From assembly GCF_029168945.1 (NCBI RefSeq), contig NC_083604.1:48107686-48171685 (forward strand): a DNA stretch of 64,000 nucleotides. Reading direction: 5' to 3'. Shown here in pieces: positions 22,174 to 34,700 of the stretch (the first letter of the stretch is position 1; every line of letters starts with the position of its first letter). The stretch is from Cannabis sativa. Its lineage: Eukaryota; Streptophyta; Magnoliopsida; Rosales; Cannabaceae. The position numbers were made by a program, and so were the translations under genes. The notes under the pieces were generated by a model, which saw only the letters and a program-made list of their open reading frames with translations, did no database searches and was not told where the DNA came from.

Positions 22174-24147
22174 CTATTGGTAATATTTCTTGAGGTGATC
22201 GGCATTCCAGGCCCTTGGCACAATGGTTCCATCCATCCTTTTTAGCTTATAGGTTCCGGAGCCGATTTCATCCTCGATTTCATATGGCCCTTCCCAATTT
22301 GGCCCAAGTACCCCCACTCTGGGTTCTTGGGTGGCTGGGAAGACTCTTCTTAAGACCATATCCCCAATAGTGAATTTTCTGTTTTTAACTTTGGAGTTAA
22401 AATATTTGGTCACCTTCTTTTGATAAGCTGCCATTCGTATTTGCGACTCGTCCCGGAGCTCTTCAACCTGATCCAACACTTCTTGTAATAAAGCTTGGTT
22501 TGTAGCTGGATCATAAGTCGTTCTCCTGTGGGACGGGAATAGCATTTCTACTAGGACCATTGCTTCACAACCGTACGCCATTGAAAAAGGCGAATGGCCG
22601 GTCGTAGTTCTTGGGGTCGTCCGATAGGCCCATAACACTCTTGGCAATTCTTCCGGCCAGTTGTTTTTGCAGACCAACAGCTTTTTCCTTAGGGCGACCT
22701 TTAGGATTTTGTTGACTACTTCTGCTTGTCCGTTTGTTTGCGGCCTTGCCACTGCGGAGAAGCTTTTTACGACTCTGTGTTGGTTGCAGAAGTCAGTGAA
22801 TTCTTCGCAATCAAATTGCTTTCCATTGTCAGAGACTATTTTGTGAGGCAAGCCATATCGACACACTATATTTTTAATAACAAAGTCTAGTGCTTTTTTA
22901 GTAGTTATAGTCTTCATTGGCTCAGCCTCTGTCCATTTGGTGAAGTAGTCTACTGCTACTATTGCATACTTTACTCCTCCCTTTCCCGTTGGCAGGGACC
23001 CAATAAGATCTATCCCCCAGACCGTGAAGGGCCAGGGGCTAGTCATCAGGGTAATCTCATTGGGAGGAGCTCTCGGTATGTTCACGAATCTTTGGCACGA
23101 ATCACATTTTTGGATGTAGTCTACGCAATCTTTTTTCATTGTTGGCCAGAAGTACCCTTGTCTCAATATTTTCTTTGAGAGACTTGGTCCTCCTGTATGA
23201 TCTCCACAGAACCCTTCATGGACCTCTAGCATAATTTGTCTAGCTTCAGGGTCCGATACACACCTTAAATAAGGCATGCTAAGTCCTCTTCGGTAGAGAA
23301 TTTTATCCATCATTACATAATGGTGAGCCTGATACTGAACCTTTCTGGACAGTGCCCTTTCTTGGGGAACCTCACCTTTAGTTATGTATTCTATGATGGG
23401 GACCATCCAGTTGGGTTCTTGCCCAACCGTTGCTATGGCCTCTTTTATTTTGATGCTTGGCTCTGCCAAGCGTTCCACGGGTACTACCCCCAGTTCCTCA
23501 ATCTCGCTGTCTGAAGCTAACTTAGCCAGACAGTCCGCGTGAGCGTTCTTTTCCCTGAGTATTCTTTCTACTTTATATTTCGTGAACTTGTGGAGCAGTT
23601 CCCGGACTATCTCCACATATGCGGCCATTCTTTTATCGCGCGTCTGATACTCTCCTGACACCTGGTTCACTACCAGTTGGGAGTCGCCGTAGACTTCTAC
23701 TCTTTTGGCCCCCACAACCTTTGCTAATCTCAGTCCTGCTATCAAGGCTTCATACTCGACCTCATTGTTTGAAGCCGAGAAGTCAAATTGTAGGGCTGCC
23801 TGGAGTCGAAGTCCACTCGGAGATATCATTGCAACCCCCGCTCCGGATCCATTTTCGTTGGCGGCCCCGTCCACAAATACTTTCCATGTTGGGACCGACG
23901 GTGCCGGTATGTTCGCGATTGCTTCGGCTTCATTACATTCGGTGATGAAGTCTGCTAGCGCTTGCCCCTTTATGGAAATATGGGGTACGTAGTGTAAGTC
24001 GAATTGACTAACTCCATTGCCCATTTGAGGAGCCTTCCGAACGCCTCTTGCTTTTGTAGGACTTGCCGGAGTGGGTGATTGGTCAACACCTTGATTGGGT
24101 GAGCTTGGAAGTAGGGTCTCAACTTCCTCGAGGCCATTAGGAGGCAA
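22174..24147 (-). pseudogene. pol: Tat pol, 3' part: RVT_3-type RNase H and integrase
   Basis: The open frame is 657 codons; roughly the first 45 are out of frame. RNase H shows FVDGA (D93), NNEVEYEAL (E131), YGDSQLV (D155) and NAHADCLA (D205). Integrase has the H310-H317-C348-C351 zinc module and the catalytic triad D380 (GIDLIG), D440 (SDNGKQF) and E476 (GQAEVV), with 35 residues between the last two. The C-terminal part has the GPNWEGPYEI motif and ends NADHLKKYY with no visible chromodomain. This block is intact, but it sits downstream of several stops and frameshifts, so it cannot be made from this copy. Confidence 0.9.
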
Positions 24148-25140
24148 AAAACCAGTTTTTCAATGACGGGGTACCGCGTCTCCGCCCTATCATGTGCTTA
24201 CTGACGTAGTACACGGGATGCTGAGTTTTCTCTTCTTCCCGGACTAAGGTCTCGCTGACCGCGTGCTCGAAGACGGCCAAGTACAGAAACAAGTCCTCTC
24301 CGAGAACGGGTTTTGACAAGATTGGAGGCTTGGCCATGTGCTCTTTCAGTTTTTTGAATGCCTCCTCGCACTCGTCAGACCATTCAAACTTTTGGCACTT
24401 CTTCAAAATGTTGAAGAAGAGAATGCACTTGTCTGTGGACCGAGAGATAAAACGGCTCAGGGCAGCAACCCTTCCGGTTAGACTCTGCACGTCTTTGTGT
24501 TTCTTGGGGGATGGCATGCTCAGAAGAGCTTGAAGTTTTTCTAGATTTGCCTCAATCCCTCTCTGACTGACAATGAAGCCCAAGAACCTCCCTGATTTGA
24601 CCCCGAAAGTGCATTTCTTTGGGTTGAGCTTCATTCCGTATCTCTAGACCACTTCGAAACATTCTGCTAAGTCGTCCGCGTGGCTATTGCACGCCTTAGA
24701 CTTGACTAACATGTCGTCTACGTACACCTCCATGTTTCGCCCCAGGAGGCCTTTCAACATCCTGTTAACCATTCTTTGATAAGTTGTGCCAGCATTTTTC
24801 AATCCGAAAGGCATGACTAGGTAACAGTATACCCCCTTATCGGTCCTGAAGTTAGTGCACTCTTGATCTGCCGTGTGCATTTTTATTTGGTTATAACCGG
24901 CGTATGCGTCCATAAAGGATAGTAATTTGAATTCGGAGGTAGCGTCTACCATCTGGTCAATTCTGGGCAGAGGGAAACAGTCCTTTGGGCAAGCTTTGTT
25001 TAGATCAGTGAAGTCTATACAAACTCGCCAGGTCCCGTTAGGCTTCGGCACCAGGACCGGGCATTGCTAGCCATTCCGGGTAGTAGACATCGCGGATCAT
25101 GTCGCTTGTTAATAGCTTATCCACCTCTTTCTCTAAGGCT
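24137..25140 (-). pseudogene. pol: Tat pol: reverse transcriptase and native RNase H/connection, broken
   Basis: The reverse transcriptase motifs are present: FMDAYAGYNQI, MPFGLKNAGTTYQ and the catalytic YVDDM at about 24722. The frame is broken by an extra base near 25061, TAG at 24644-24646 (between ECFEVV and RYGMKLNP), a one-base loss near 24185 after KHMIG, and another shift near 24005. Between them LGFIVSQRGIEAN and FEWSDECEEAFKKLK are typical of the gypsy thumb and connection region. The degenerate native RNase H precedes the second RNase H of the next entry. Confidence 0.85.
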
Positions 25141-26937
25141 TCAGCCTTCACTGAGTTGAGGGGACGTCATTTCTGCTGGACCGGCGGCATGTCCGGGTTG
25201 ACATTGAGGACATGGGTGATGACGTGGGGACTTATGCCAGTCATGTCCTCCTGGCACCACGCGAAAAACGTCAATGGCACCCTTCAGTGTCTTTATTATT
25301 TTTTCTTTTTCCTCCGGGTCTAGGCTCTTTCCTAGCCGGAGTACTTTGGTGGAGTCGAGGTCGCACACTGATATCTCCTCGACGTCCTCCATTGGTTCTA
25401 CGATTTTTTCAGATCCAACACGGGGATGCAACTCATCTTCTTCAGCCATTTCTGGCTCAATAGTTTCTTGGACAATCAGCACGGGTAGGTGGGTAGCGAC
25501 GTTATAGCATTGCCTCACCTCCCCTTGATTTCCCCTCACCGTCCCTATCCCAGCTTCCTGGGTTGGGAATTTCAGGCACAAGTGCCGTATTGACGTGACT
25601 GCGCCAAAGTCCACCATGGCCATTCGGCCGAGGATTGCGTTGTAGGCTGTCGGGCAGTCCACCACCACGAACGTGCAGTACTTGAAAGTGCTCTGGGGTG
25701 TGTCCGGGAACAAGGTGACTGGAAGCCTCACTTTTCCCATTGGGATAAGTGTTGTTCCGTTGAACCCCGTGAGTTGGGAACCACTTGGTGAGAGGTCTCG
25801 GTCCGTCAGGCCTATTGCAGTAAAGGCCTCTTTGAACAGCAAATTCACGGAACTTCCGTTGTCGATCAGGACTCTGGCCACCACCTTATTGGCAATGGGG
25901 GTCTCTATGACCAACGGGTCATGGTGAGGAAAACGCACCGTCTTAGCGTCTTCTTCCGTGAATGTAATGGGTTGATCCATCAGCCAGGGCCTTTGAGCTA
26001 GGAGTTGGGTAACTTCCCACACCTCATCGTGTTTCACGGCCCCTGCGTACCGTTTCAGCTCTTTGCGGGTGGTTCCTCCGATGTGGGGTCCTCCCGAGAT
26101 CATAGCCACTCTTCCGTTGGGTCCCGGTGGCAGGCCGGGAATATGCTGAGCGTCTCCGGGGGGGACAACTAGAGCCAATACTCCTGCTGCACCCCCTGGT
26201 GCTACTTGCGGCAAAATTCCAGCCGGCTGACCTGGGTTGAGGTGAGGCAACCGATTCTTGATCCATTCGTAGAGGTGTCCCAATCGGATTAAGTTTTCGA
26301 TCTCGTCTTTGAAATTTTTGCATTCATTGGTGCTGTGCCCAATGTCGTTATGGTACTCGCATCTCTTGTTGGGATCCCTCCGGGAGCTGTCTTTGTACAA
26401 AGGAGGTGGTCTCCGATAGTGCATATTTTGCCTAGTAGCAAAGTACACACGTTCTTGGGAGTCCGTTAACTCCGTGTACTGGGTATATTGAGGAGCATAC
26501 CCCCTTTTCTGTCGTTTTTCCTCCGTCCGAGTGCTGCCTTTGGAAGACCTTTTACTCCTCGAGCCCTGGGAAGGACCAGCTAGGCTGGCTGTCGGAGCGG
26601 AGTGGGAGGGGGCTTGTCCATTTATCCCTGAGGGATTTCCAAAATGGGACGATGCAGGGGCCATGGCCTGGTCTTGGCTATATCCGGGAGTGGCAGAGAA
26701 CTGTATGCCGCTCATCAGCGGAGCTGCTGCTGGCACAGTGCCTGAGGGCTGGGCTCCGGGAACATATCCCGCTATCCCGGTGGGATAATATCCTCCATAG
26801 GCCACTATTTGGGCCTCTTCAAGGTTAATGTATTTTTGGACTCTCTTCTGGAAGTCCTGAAGGTTTGCAGCTCCTTCTTGTTGTAGTTCGTTCCAGAATG
26901 GACTCCCTCTACGGATGCCTGCTTGGAGGAGGGCAAG
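25141..26937 (-). pseudogene. gag-pol: Tat gag C-terminal part and protease
   Basis: After the TAG at 26938-26940 the frame stays open. Counting from the methionine codon at 26805, it carries a Pro/Gly/Ala-rich linker and then a zinc-knuckle variant, C149-x2-H152-x4-H157-x4-C162, with His in place of the second Cys. Next comes the protease with LIDNGSS at 313-319, the D-x-G active site with Asn in the middle as is usual in Tat and Athila types. At about 25267-25271 an extra T in a T-run shifts the frame just after AIDVF, and a TGA (25167-25169) interrupts the restored phase. Confidence 0.8.
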
Positions 26938-28170
26938 CTATTGTCCGTCATCTACTTTCTTGGTTTTTGAGGCTTCCTCCCGGAACCTCTTTATGTAATT
27001 TTTTAGTGTCTCCGTAGGCAGCTCTTTGATGTTAGTCAAGGCGCTGACCTCCAGATTGACTTTTCTTGCGGCGACAAACTGTCTCTGGAAGTTGGTCTGT
27101 AACTTATTCCAGCAGCCCACGGATTCTGGTTCCAATTTCTTGAACCACTCTTCCGCGGACCCGCTTAGCGTAAGCGGGAAGCACAGACACTTAGCGTCAT
27201 TGCTGACTCTCATGACCGTCATGACTTGGTTGAACCGTGACAAGTGATCACTTGGATCAGAGTTCTCGGTATAAGCTGCCATTTCGGGCATCTTAAAGTT
27301 TTTGGCGAGCTCTGCTTCCAGGATGTGTTTGGCACATGGCTCCCGGTCCTCACAGTCTGAGTCGGAGTCGTCGCCTTTCTGTCTCCGGGAGACTCGGGCG
27401 ATGTCTTTTCGAAGTATGGCGAGTTCTGCCATGATTCCTTTGTTTAACGTTCTCGTGGAGACCGCGGGTCCGTATTTCTTTTGGTCAAGGTGATCCCAGA
27501 GGTCACCTTGGTTTCCGCTAATTTGATTTCTCAGATCAATGGGAGGACATTTCTGTCCCTTTCTTCCTCTCCCCCTGGGCTCTTGGTGCACGGAAATACT
27601 TTTTTGGTCCTCTTGATCCTGTGGGCCAAGACTCCCTCGTTGGAGTTTGCCCCTCTGCGAACCTTTCCCTTTCGAGAAATCTGAGCGGACCTTTCGCGAA
27701 TCCTGCACCTTTTTCTTTTTCCCGGGGGTAGAAGTAGGATTTTTCTTTTGGTTCCCTTCAGCGGGATACTTTATAGGGCTTGGTTCCCTAGATTTTTGCT
27801 TTTGGGTACTTGGCGAGGATTCCTCTGGCTCATTTCCAAGTCCAGCAGGGATGGCTTTAGGATGCACGTGGATTCCTGCTGCCTCCATGGCTTTTTGCAT
27901 GGCCAGTATCACCTCTTGCATCTTTTGGTTTTGTGCTTTTTGGGCTGCGATTTCAGCTTCATGATCGACAGCATTTTTCCTTAAGAACACCAGTTCTAAG
28001 TAGCTGCCTTCGTTGTAGGCGTACTCATCGAGGTTTCCTTCGTAATCGTCATCAAGAATCCCTTCTTCTTCCTCAGAACCCTCGGTTGTTCTTGAGGCCA
28101 CGTCCTCCTCATTCGGATCTTGAGCATCTTGAAGAGGGCGAGGTTGACGTGTGCTTCATGTCTCCACCAT
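26938..28170 (-). pseudogene. gag: Tat gag, N-terminal and retrotransposon-gag domain
   Basis: The natural start is probably the ATG at 28168-28170. Codon 5 is TGA (28156-28158), likely a decayed CGA. The frame is then open to TAG at 26938-26940. It contains an acidic N-terminus, a short coiled-coil candidate (QKAQNQKMQEVILAMQKAM), a basic linker, and the capsid-like gag domain with FKMPEMAAYTENSDPSDHL, PLTLSGSAEEWFKKLEP and the ELPTETLKNYIKRFREE end, matching the retrotransposon gag family (PF03732). Confidence 0.85.
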
Positions 28171-28230
28171 TGTTGTAATGTAGTGTGTGTTTACAGAAGC
28201 TTTCTTCAGCTCTCAATGAAAGCACCAAAA
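28171..28230 (-). promoter_or_regulatory. Short leader with primer-binding region
   Basis: On the minus strand LTR B is followed at once by TTTTGGTGCTTTCATTGAGA (28211-28230), where the primer-binding site must lie. I cannot name the tRNA with confidence. The leader is only 60 bases, in contrast to the copia elements here. Confidence 0.55.
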
Positions 28231-31040
28231 TGTTGACCGAGGTTTTTGGCAACCAATAAAATAATAATAACTTAGAGAGCTAAAAGAAATTAAGAGAGAG
28301 ATTTTTTACGTGGTTGGAGCGTTAATGAGTCTTAGTCCACGAGTCTGTGTATTTATGATAGTATTTAATACAGAGAATGTTCTTGGTGAGTTTTTACTCT
28401 TCTAGCACTTATGCAACCCAGAATTCTCGACCCCTGTTTAATGAGCTTTGGGGGGTATTTATAGTGTTTTTGTGGAATGATCCCCAGAATTAAGGTACAT
28501 GCATTTCTGTAATTATCAGTAAAGTTGTACATTCCCAATGAATATATCGTGGGTAATGCATGGTCTAATCCCTAGGTGCTGTAGGGATTTTATGAGGGCA
28601 GTTCTTATGTAACGCCCTAATGCTAAGGCACGCTACAGTGCTTTTTCAATAATTATGCAATCTTTGTTAATCAAAGAAATTTCTCGAAAAACGTGTCAAA
28701 TTAAAACTTTTGCATTAAATACTAAACTTTGTAATTTAATAAAATATTTACAAATGCCGGGATCCCGATTTTTAAAACTTTACAAACTTTACTTTTCAAG
28801 CATACAATCCAAAATATACAGATTTACAGGTCGCACAGCGACTTTCAAAATACAACTCCCAGATGTCCCGAGACCGAACACCTGTGTCGCGCTGCTTGAC
28901 ATGTACAATCTCACCCGAGCTCAGGTTCACTCCTGTTCAGCCTTCGCCTTTCCTTTACCTACACATGGAAGCAGAAACTGTGAGTCAACAGACTCAGTAA
29001 GAAATGCATATAACATATCATATAATTTCCGACCTGTAAATAGGCGCCCATACACCTATTTACAGAGCTTAACAGATGAGTATGAACGTTCAATACCAGG
29101 GTACAACCACTATACCACATACATATCGTACCTCGCTGTACGAGTGTTGGTAGGGTTTATCCCGATCACTGAGTAACACTGAGTGATGTACCACACACCT
29201 TAGCATTTTCCTATGCTTGTGTTGGTATCACTGTATCGTACTCAAATCAACAACAATCACTGTACCAATACACTCTATAACTTAATCATACAAGTGTTGG
29301 TAGTGTTTAACATAATTCAAGCATGCATATATAAACACATATACACACATTCAGATAATCACATCATACATTATACACAGTTCTTACCTGTTTTCCGAAT
29401 TCAAGTGTGCTGGCCGACCTGAACGGAATTCACGTGCTAGATGGATGCCCTAATCACAATAACGGTAATACAGATGAGTGACTCACTAAATCACTTTCCG
29501 GGACTTAAAACTTGAAACTAAAAGTTTCCCTATCGATAAACCTCATGGCAATACCCTAAATATCTCAAAATTGGCCAAAACTAGGGTTCTGGAGAATCCC
29601 CCAACAGGTCAACCGGTTCCCAACCGCATCCCGGCTCGGGTCACCAACCGGTCGACCGCTGGTACAGACCACCCGTAACCGAATTCGGTTCATCTGCTGG
29701 GAACCAAAAAATTATCCCCCTTAATTCAATTCAATCCCAAACTTTACCAAACTCTCCAGTATACCTATACAATGCATACACAATGATTTCCAGGCAGTAA
29801 TTCACAGAATAAACCATTACAACTCAAGTTGCCATTAATGAGTCAAGCTTTGAACTTTAAACCTAAAATTGCATAAAAACCATCTACACCATTAAAACCA
29901 GCAGCTAGAACTTAGAATCAACTCAACTAAATCCTAAAATTCGAACCTTAAACACCTTGAAACCTAACAGCCACTTACTCCCAAAATCACATGCTCAAAC
30001 TAAGTAAAAAGCTCAAAATTAACATAAGCAAGAGTTCTAGGGCTTACCTTAGATAAAACCACTTTGAATCCTAGATTAGATTCAAGGAAATGGAAGAAAA
30101 AATTCAGGTTTGATCCTTGGTTTGCCTCAGCCGAATAGAAAGAGAGAGAGAGTTCAAGAGGAAAATGCTTTCTTCTAATTTCTTTTCTTTGATTTTCCAA
30201 AATGGGAAAAGGATTAACTAACCCTTGGCTGAAAGTATTCTTGCTAGGTGTCAATCAACCAAAAAGCCACCTATCTCTTATCCCTTTCAAATGACAAAAA
30301 ATGCCCTTAGACTTAAACTAAGGTATTTTTTTGAAACTAGGGGTAAAATGGTCAATTTCCATAACCCCGCTCAATCCCGATAATTTATTTCCTCTAAAAT
30401 ATTCCCCACTATGAAATAGGGTTCTAAACTTACTCATGTGATTATCTAGCCATCCATCGCATTTTCCGTTGTCGCCGAGCAAAAATTACAAAATTAACAT
30501 ATTTCACATATAAGCTAAATAATACCCCTAGAGTTTAATAAAATCTCCGGAATTGAGAAATTATAACTCTAACATTTATTTCTAAATATTGGGGTCCACA
30601 AATAAATTAATTAGCAAATAATAATAAAATAATAAAAATTAGTGCTAATTGCCTTTTCTAATCCACATTACTAGAGCGGTCATTACATCTTAATCCCTTT
30701 TGACTGATGTGATTCTTCACAGAGTAGCCGTCACTAGACTTTATCGGTCATTGCCTAGTAGGTACAGATTGGGGGTTGTGTCGTCAGACTTTATTGCGTG
30801 TGGCAGTTCCAATACGCCTCCTCCCATGCGGCATTAAATGCGAGATGACCGTTCAGAGGAAGCCTGACATCACCCCGGATATGCTTTGATGCCATCTTGC
30901 TCTCCGGGAGCATATGAGACTTTGCATGCTTTCTCCGGGAGCCATATCCACAATAGCCTTTTCCTTTATAAAGACTTAGCTTTTTAATTCAAACGCTAAA
31001 CACTTTCCATCCACGTGTCATTGTATGGTTGGTCCACGTA
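28231..31040 (-). mobile_element. Tat LTR B (5' LTR), split by a solo LTR and clipped at its outer end
   Basis: It starts TGTTGACCGAGG at 28231 and runs to 28607, then resumes at 30688 after the inserted element. It stops at GGTCCACGTA (31031-31040), about 24 bases short of the expected GGGCAACA end. LTR C follows directly. Confidence 0.8.
28608..30687 (-). mobile_element. Solo LTR of the same long-LTR family as 18388-21462, inverted, 2080 bp
   Basis: It starts TGTAACGCCC and ends GGTCATTACA, with TCTTA on both sides (28603-28607 and 30688-30692). Its reverse complement begins TGTAATGACC and ends GGGCGTTACA, like the relative at 18388. It shares a purine run (AGAGAGAGAGAG at about 30141, a pyrimidine leader on the minus strand) and hairpin-rich patches at about 29030-29300. 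The ORFs at 28655-29176 and 29213-29422 lie in noncoding LTR sequence and are not genes. Confidence 0.75.
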
Positions 31041-31759
31041 CAATAATAATAACTTAGAGAGCTAAAAGAAATTAAGAGAGAGATTTTTTACGTGGTTGGG
31101 GCGTTAATGAGCCTTAATCCACGAGTCTGTGTATTTATGATAGTATTTAATACAGAGAATGTTCTTGGTGAGTTTTTACTCTTCTAGCACTTATGCAACC
31201 CAGAATTCTCGACACCTGTTTAATGAGCTTTGGGGGGTATTTATAGTGTTTTTGTGGGGTGATCCCCAGAATTAAGGTACATGCATTTCTGTAATTATCA
31301 GTAAAGTTGTACATTCCCAATGAATATATCGTGGGTAATGCATGGTCTAATCCCTAGGTGCTGTAGGGATTTTATGAGGGCAGTCCTTAATCCCTTTTGA
31401 CTGATGTGATTCTTCACAGAGTAGCCGTCACTAGACTTTATCGGTCATTGCCTAGTAGGTACAGATCGGGGGTTGTGTCGTCAGATTTTATTGCGTGTGG
31501 CAGTTCCAATACGCCTCCTTCCATGCGGCATTAAATGCGAGATGATGTTCAGAGGAAGCCTGACATCACCCGGAGATACTTTGATGCCATCTTGCTCTCC
31601 GGGAGCATATGAGACTTTGCATGCTTTCTCCGGGAGGCATATCCACAATAGCCTTTTGCTTTATAAAGACTTAGCTTTTTAATTCAAACGCTAAACCCTT
31701 TCCATCCACGTGTCATTGTACGGTTGGTCCACGTATATTGGGCAAAATCAAGGGCAACA
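31041..31759 (-). mobile_element. Tat LTR C, third LTR copy, missing its inner end
   Basis: It begins inside the LTR (CAATAATAATAACTTAGAG, lacking about the first 30 bases) and ends GGGCAACA at 31759. The target duplication GTGTA follows. It therefore forms the true outer boundary of the element, in head-to-tail tandem with LTR B. Confidence 0.8.
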
Positions 31760-34700
31760 GTGTAATTTGAACTTGAAATAGGTAAATATCTATCTGTTTT
31801 GCTTAATTATCTATCTTATTTTTAAATTTGATTATTTTATCTTATTTTTAAATTTAAGGTCAGATATTACCTTTTTTAAATTATTTGACCTTATTTAAAT
31901 TTAAAATAAGATTACTATAATCATGATATTTTAAATAGAAATAAGATATTTTTGCTAACTTTTAAATTTTGTTATTTTTTTTATTAAATTATAAAATCAG
32001 AAAAGATATTTATTATCATTCTATTTTATTGAATATTTAATTTATAAAATAATATGAAAATTTAAAAGATGGTTAGCAAATTTTTGAAATGATATTTAGG
32101 TTAGTTGAAACCTAATTTTTCAAAATTGTAGGTTTAATTTTAAATTTTAATTTTTTTAAAAAAACTGAAAATATTTTTTTTATTTAAATATTATTTTCGA
32201 AATTTTTTTTATTAATTAATTTAAAAATTAAATAAATCCTACATCCAACTATCCAAAGTCAACTTGTTGCAAGAGTATGTGTTTTAACTTGTGTGTAAGT
32301 TTTATAAAATCTATTATTGCTAGATCTAAATTGACATGGTTAACTTGTTGACATATTCAATGATCTAATTTTAACCCATGGTTCAATTGTCAATAGGTCA
32401 AGTAAATAATTTGTAATAGGTAAATTTTACATTCTTCTTTCATCTTTGTATGTCCTAGTAACATGATAGGATCCATCCAAATCTGTGTGCCTGTGTGAGC
32501 CTATATGTTTACTTTACGTTTAGATGCATATAGGTTGTTGCTAAATAAAATGTCACACCATGATAGATTTTATTTAGGCCCATTTAGTTTTGGGGCCTAT
32601 TCAATCAATAACAGTTATTTATTTTAGGGATTTTGTTAGGAATATACTAAATTAGGTAACTTTTTACAAAAATAACGTTATTTTTGAAATGGGAACATAA
32701 TGACGTGACACATCATCGTCTTCCCCACGGTAACCTTCAATGGAGCAAAGGTTATTTTTCTTTAATCTTAGCTTTTTTATTTTCATTTTTTAGTTTTTTT
32801 TTATATATATATTATGTTGTATGATTTTGAAGTTGCTTTTTATGCTGTTTTTTTTTCTTTTTTGTTGCTTTTTTTTATTTTTATTTTTGTTTCGTGATGT
32901 TCGTTGGTGTTGATTTAGCTTTTTTTTTTTTCTAAGTAGTTTTATTGTGAGTTTTTTATATATATTTTTGTTTTGTTTTTTTGTTTGATATGTTGTTGAT
33001 TTTTCTTTATACTGATTCGTTATATTTTTTTTCATTTAGTTTTCATATTTTATTTTCTTTTTCAGTATGTTATTTTTCATTCATTTTAGTTTTTTTTTCT
33101 GTATGTTGTGTTGTTGTTTTCGTTTTTGTTATACAGCCTAAAACGGGATTACAAAGCCAATTATAGAAAGCGTTAAAAATAGAAAATTACCAAAAAAACG
33201 GTAACTATATATACAGAAACTTAACATAACAAAAACAACGTTATTTTTGAAAATAATTGCCAAAATAAGGTGACCCATGAAAATTTCCCTTTATTTTAAG
33301 GTTAAATTCCTCTCTTTTGGGCCTTGTGTGAGAGATGGGGGCCAATAGAAGTGGGTACGACATATTGAACCCAGCTCCCCCTCACATGAACTACCCCAAT
33401 TGTGAAGGCCTATTTGCCTGATTTGAATAAATGTATTAGGTTAATTAAATTAGTTTAACCTAATAAAATTGATTAGCAACATAATTAACTTTTAAAATAT
33501 ATGAAATTTATTTTCATTTTAATATTTTAAAGTTAATTTTAAGAAAACACTCTTAGTTTAAGATATTATTTCAAGATAAACTATTTGTATTTTTCTTGTA
33601 TTTAATTAAATAAAGAATTTTAACTAACTAGATTCTTTCTCAAGCTTATTTTAATTATTTCATTAAATATTCCTATTTAAGTTATAAATTAGTTATTACT
33701 AACTAATTTTTCTTATCAACTTAAATTTGAATATCTTTTGAATTTAAAATTAAGTTGAGAAATTCTAGGAGTTGGTTATTGAAGATTCTAGAGATATTTT
33801 TTAAGTTGTTAAACTTAAAATGGAATATTCTTAAATTAGATAGTTACAACTTAATTTTGATATTTAATTAAATTTTATTTGGAAATTTTTAAGTTGGTTA
33901 TTTTAGATTCTTTCTGTAACAACTTAAATTAGATATTTTTCAAATTTTGAAAAGATACTTAGTTAAATTGAGATATTTTCTAGATAGTTATTTCTATTCT
34001 AGTTATTATTTCTAATATTAAAATAGGAAAAATATCATTGATTGTGAAATTAATTGTTTAATAATTAATTTTGATACAATCTAAGTTAAGTATATTTTTC
34101 CTAGTATTAAACTAGAATTAATAATTAAGTCTCCTCTATAACTAATTATTTATTTCTTGAGTTTAATACATTTAATTAAATTGAAAATTAAATATCTAAG
34201 TTGATTTTCATCATGATACTCAAATATTATTTTTTTTTCATATTATTTAATTAAAATTGAAAATTATTTTAAGTGGAATCTTATTTCAGAATAACTTAAA
34301 TTTGAATAATTTTCAAAATATATTTTATTTTATTTTATTAATCTTTTTCCCACAATTTCGAAATTGCATTTCTTAAATGCAGAAATTTTGAATTTTATTT
34401 GAAAATAGATTAAAGTTGAAAATTATTTATTTTAATTTTGGACCAACTTAAATCAATGATTTTTTCATTTAATGATTAATTAAAATAAATGAACTAAAAT
34501 ATATTATAATTAGAAAATGAATTAATTGGTCAATGAAAGTATAGATGGATATTATTTTTGCTTGAAGTATTTTTCTAGTCATATTTAATTAAATAGAAAA
34601 TTAATATTTAAGTTGATATTCATCATGATACTTAAATATTTGAAATTTTTCTTAAATATTTAATTAAATAGGAAAATTATATTTTTTTGTTGTATATTAA

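Larger units (their letters stand above)
14155..31759 (-). mobile_element. Tat-clade Ty3/gypsy retrotransposon with antisense gene, 17.6 kb including nested insertions
   Basis: The element is flanked by GTGTA at 14150-14154 and 31760-31764. On the minus strand the order is LTR C/B, primer-binding region, gag, protease, reverse transcriptase, RNase H, integrase, a 7-kb tail carrying an opposite-strand gene, polypurine tract and LTR A. The clade call rests on four things: integrase without an obvious chromodomain, a second RNase H of the RVT_3 type after the reverse transcriptase/RNase H block, the long tail, and the antisense gene, as known from maize Grande. Removing the two nested solo LTRs (3.1 and 2.1 kb) leaves about 12.4 kb. 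Confidence 0.9.

Noticed and set aside
28655..29422. ORFs of 173 and 69 codons that looked like a small gene pair
   Set aside because: They lie inside a solo LTR with clean termini and target duplication, with low-complexity composition and no recognisable domain.
32790..33035. Lysine-rich 81-codon minus-strand ORF
   Set aside because: It is the reverse of a T-rich MITE core. Composition alone keeps stops away.
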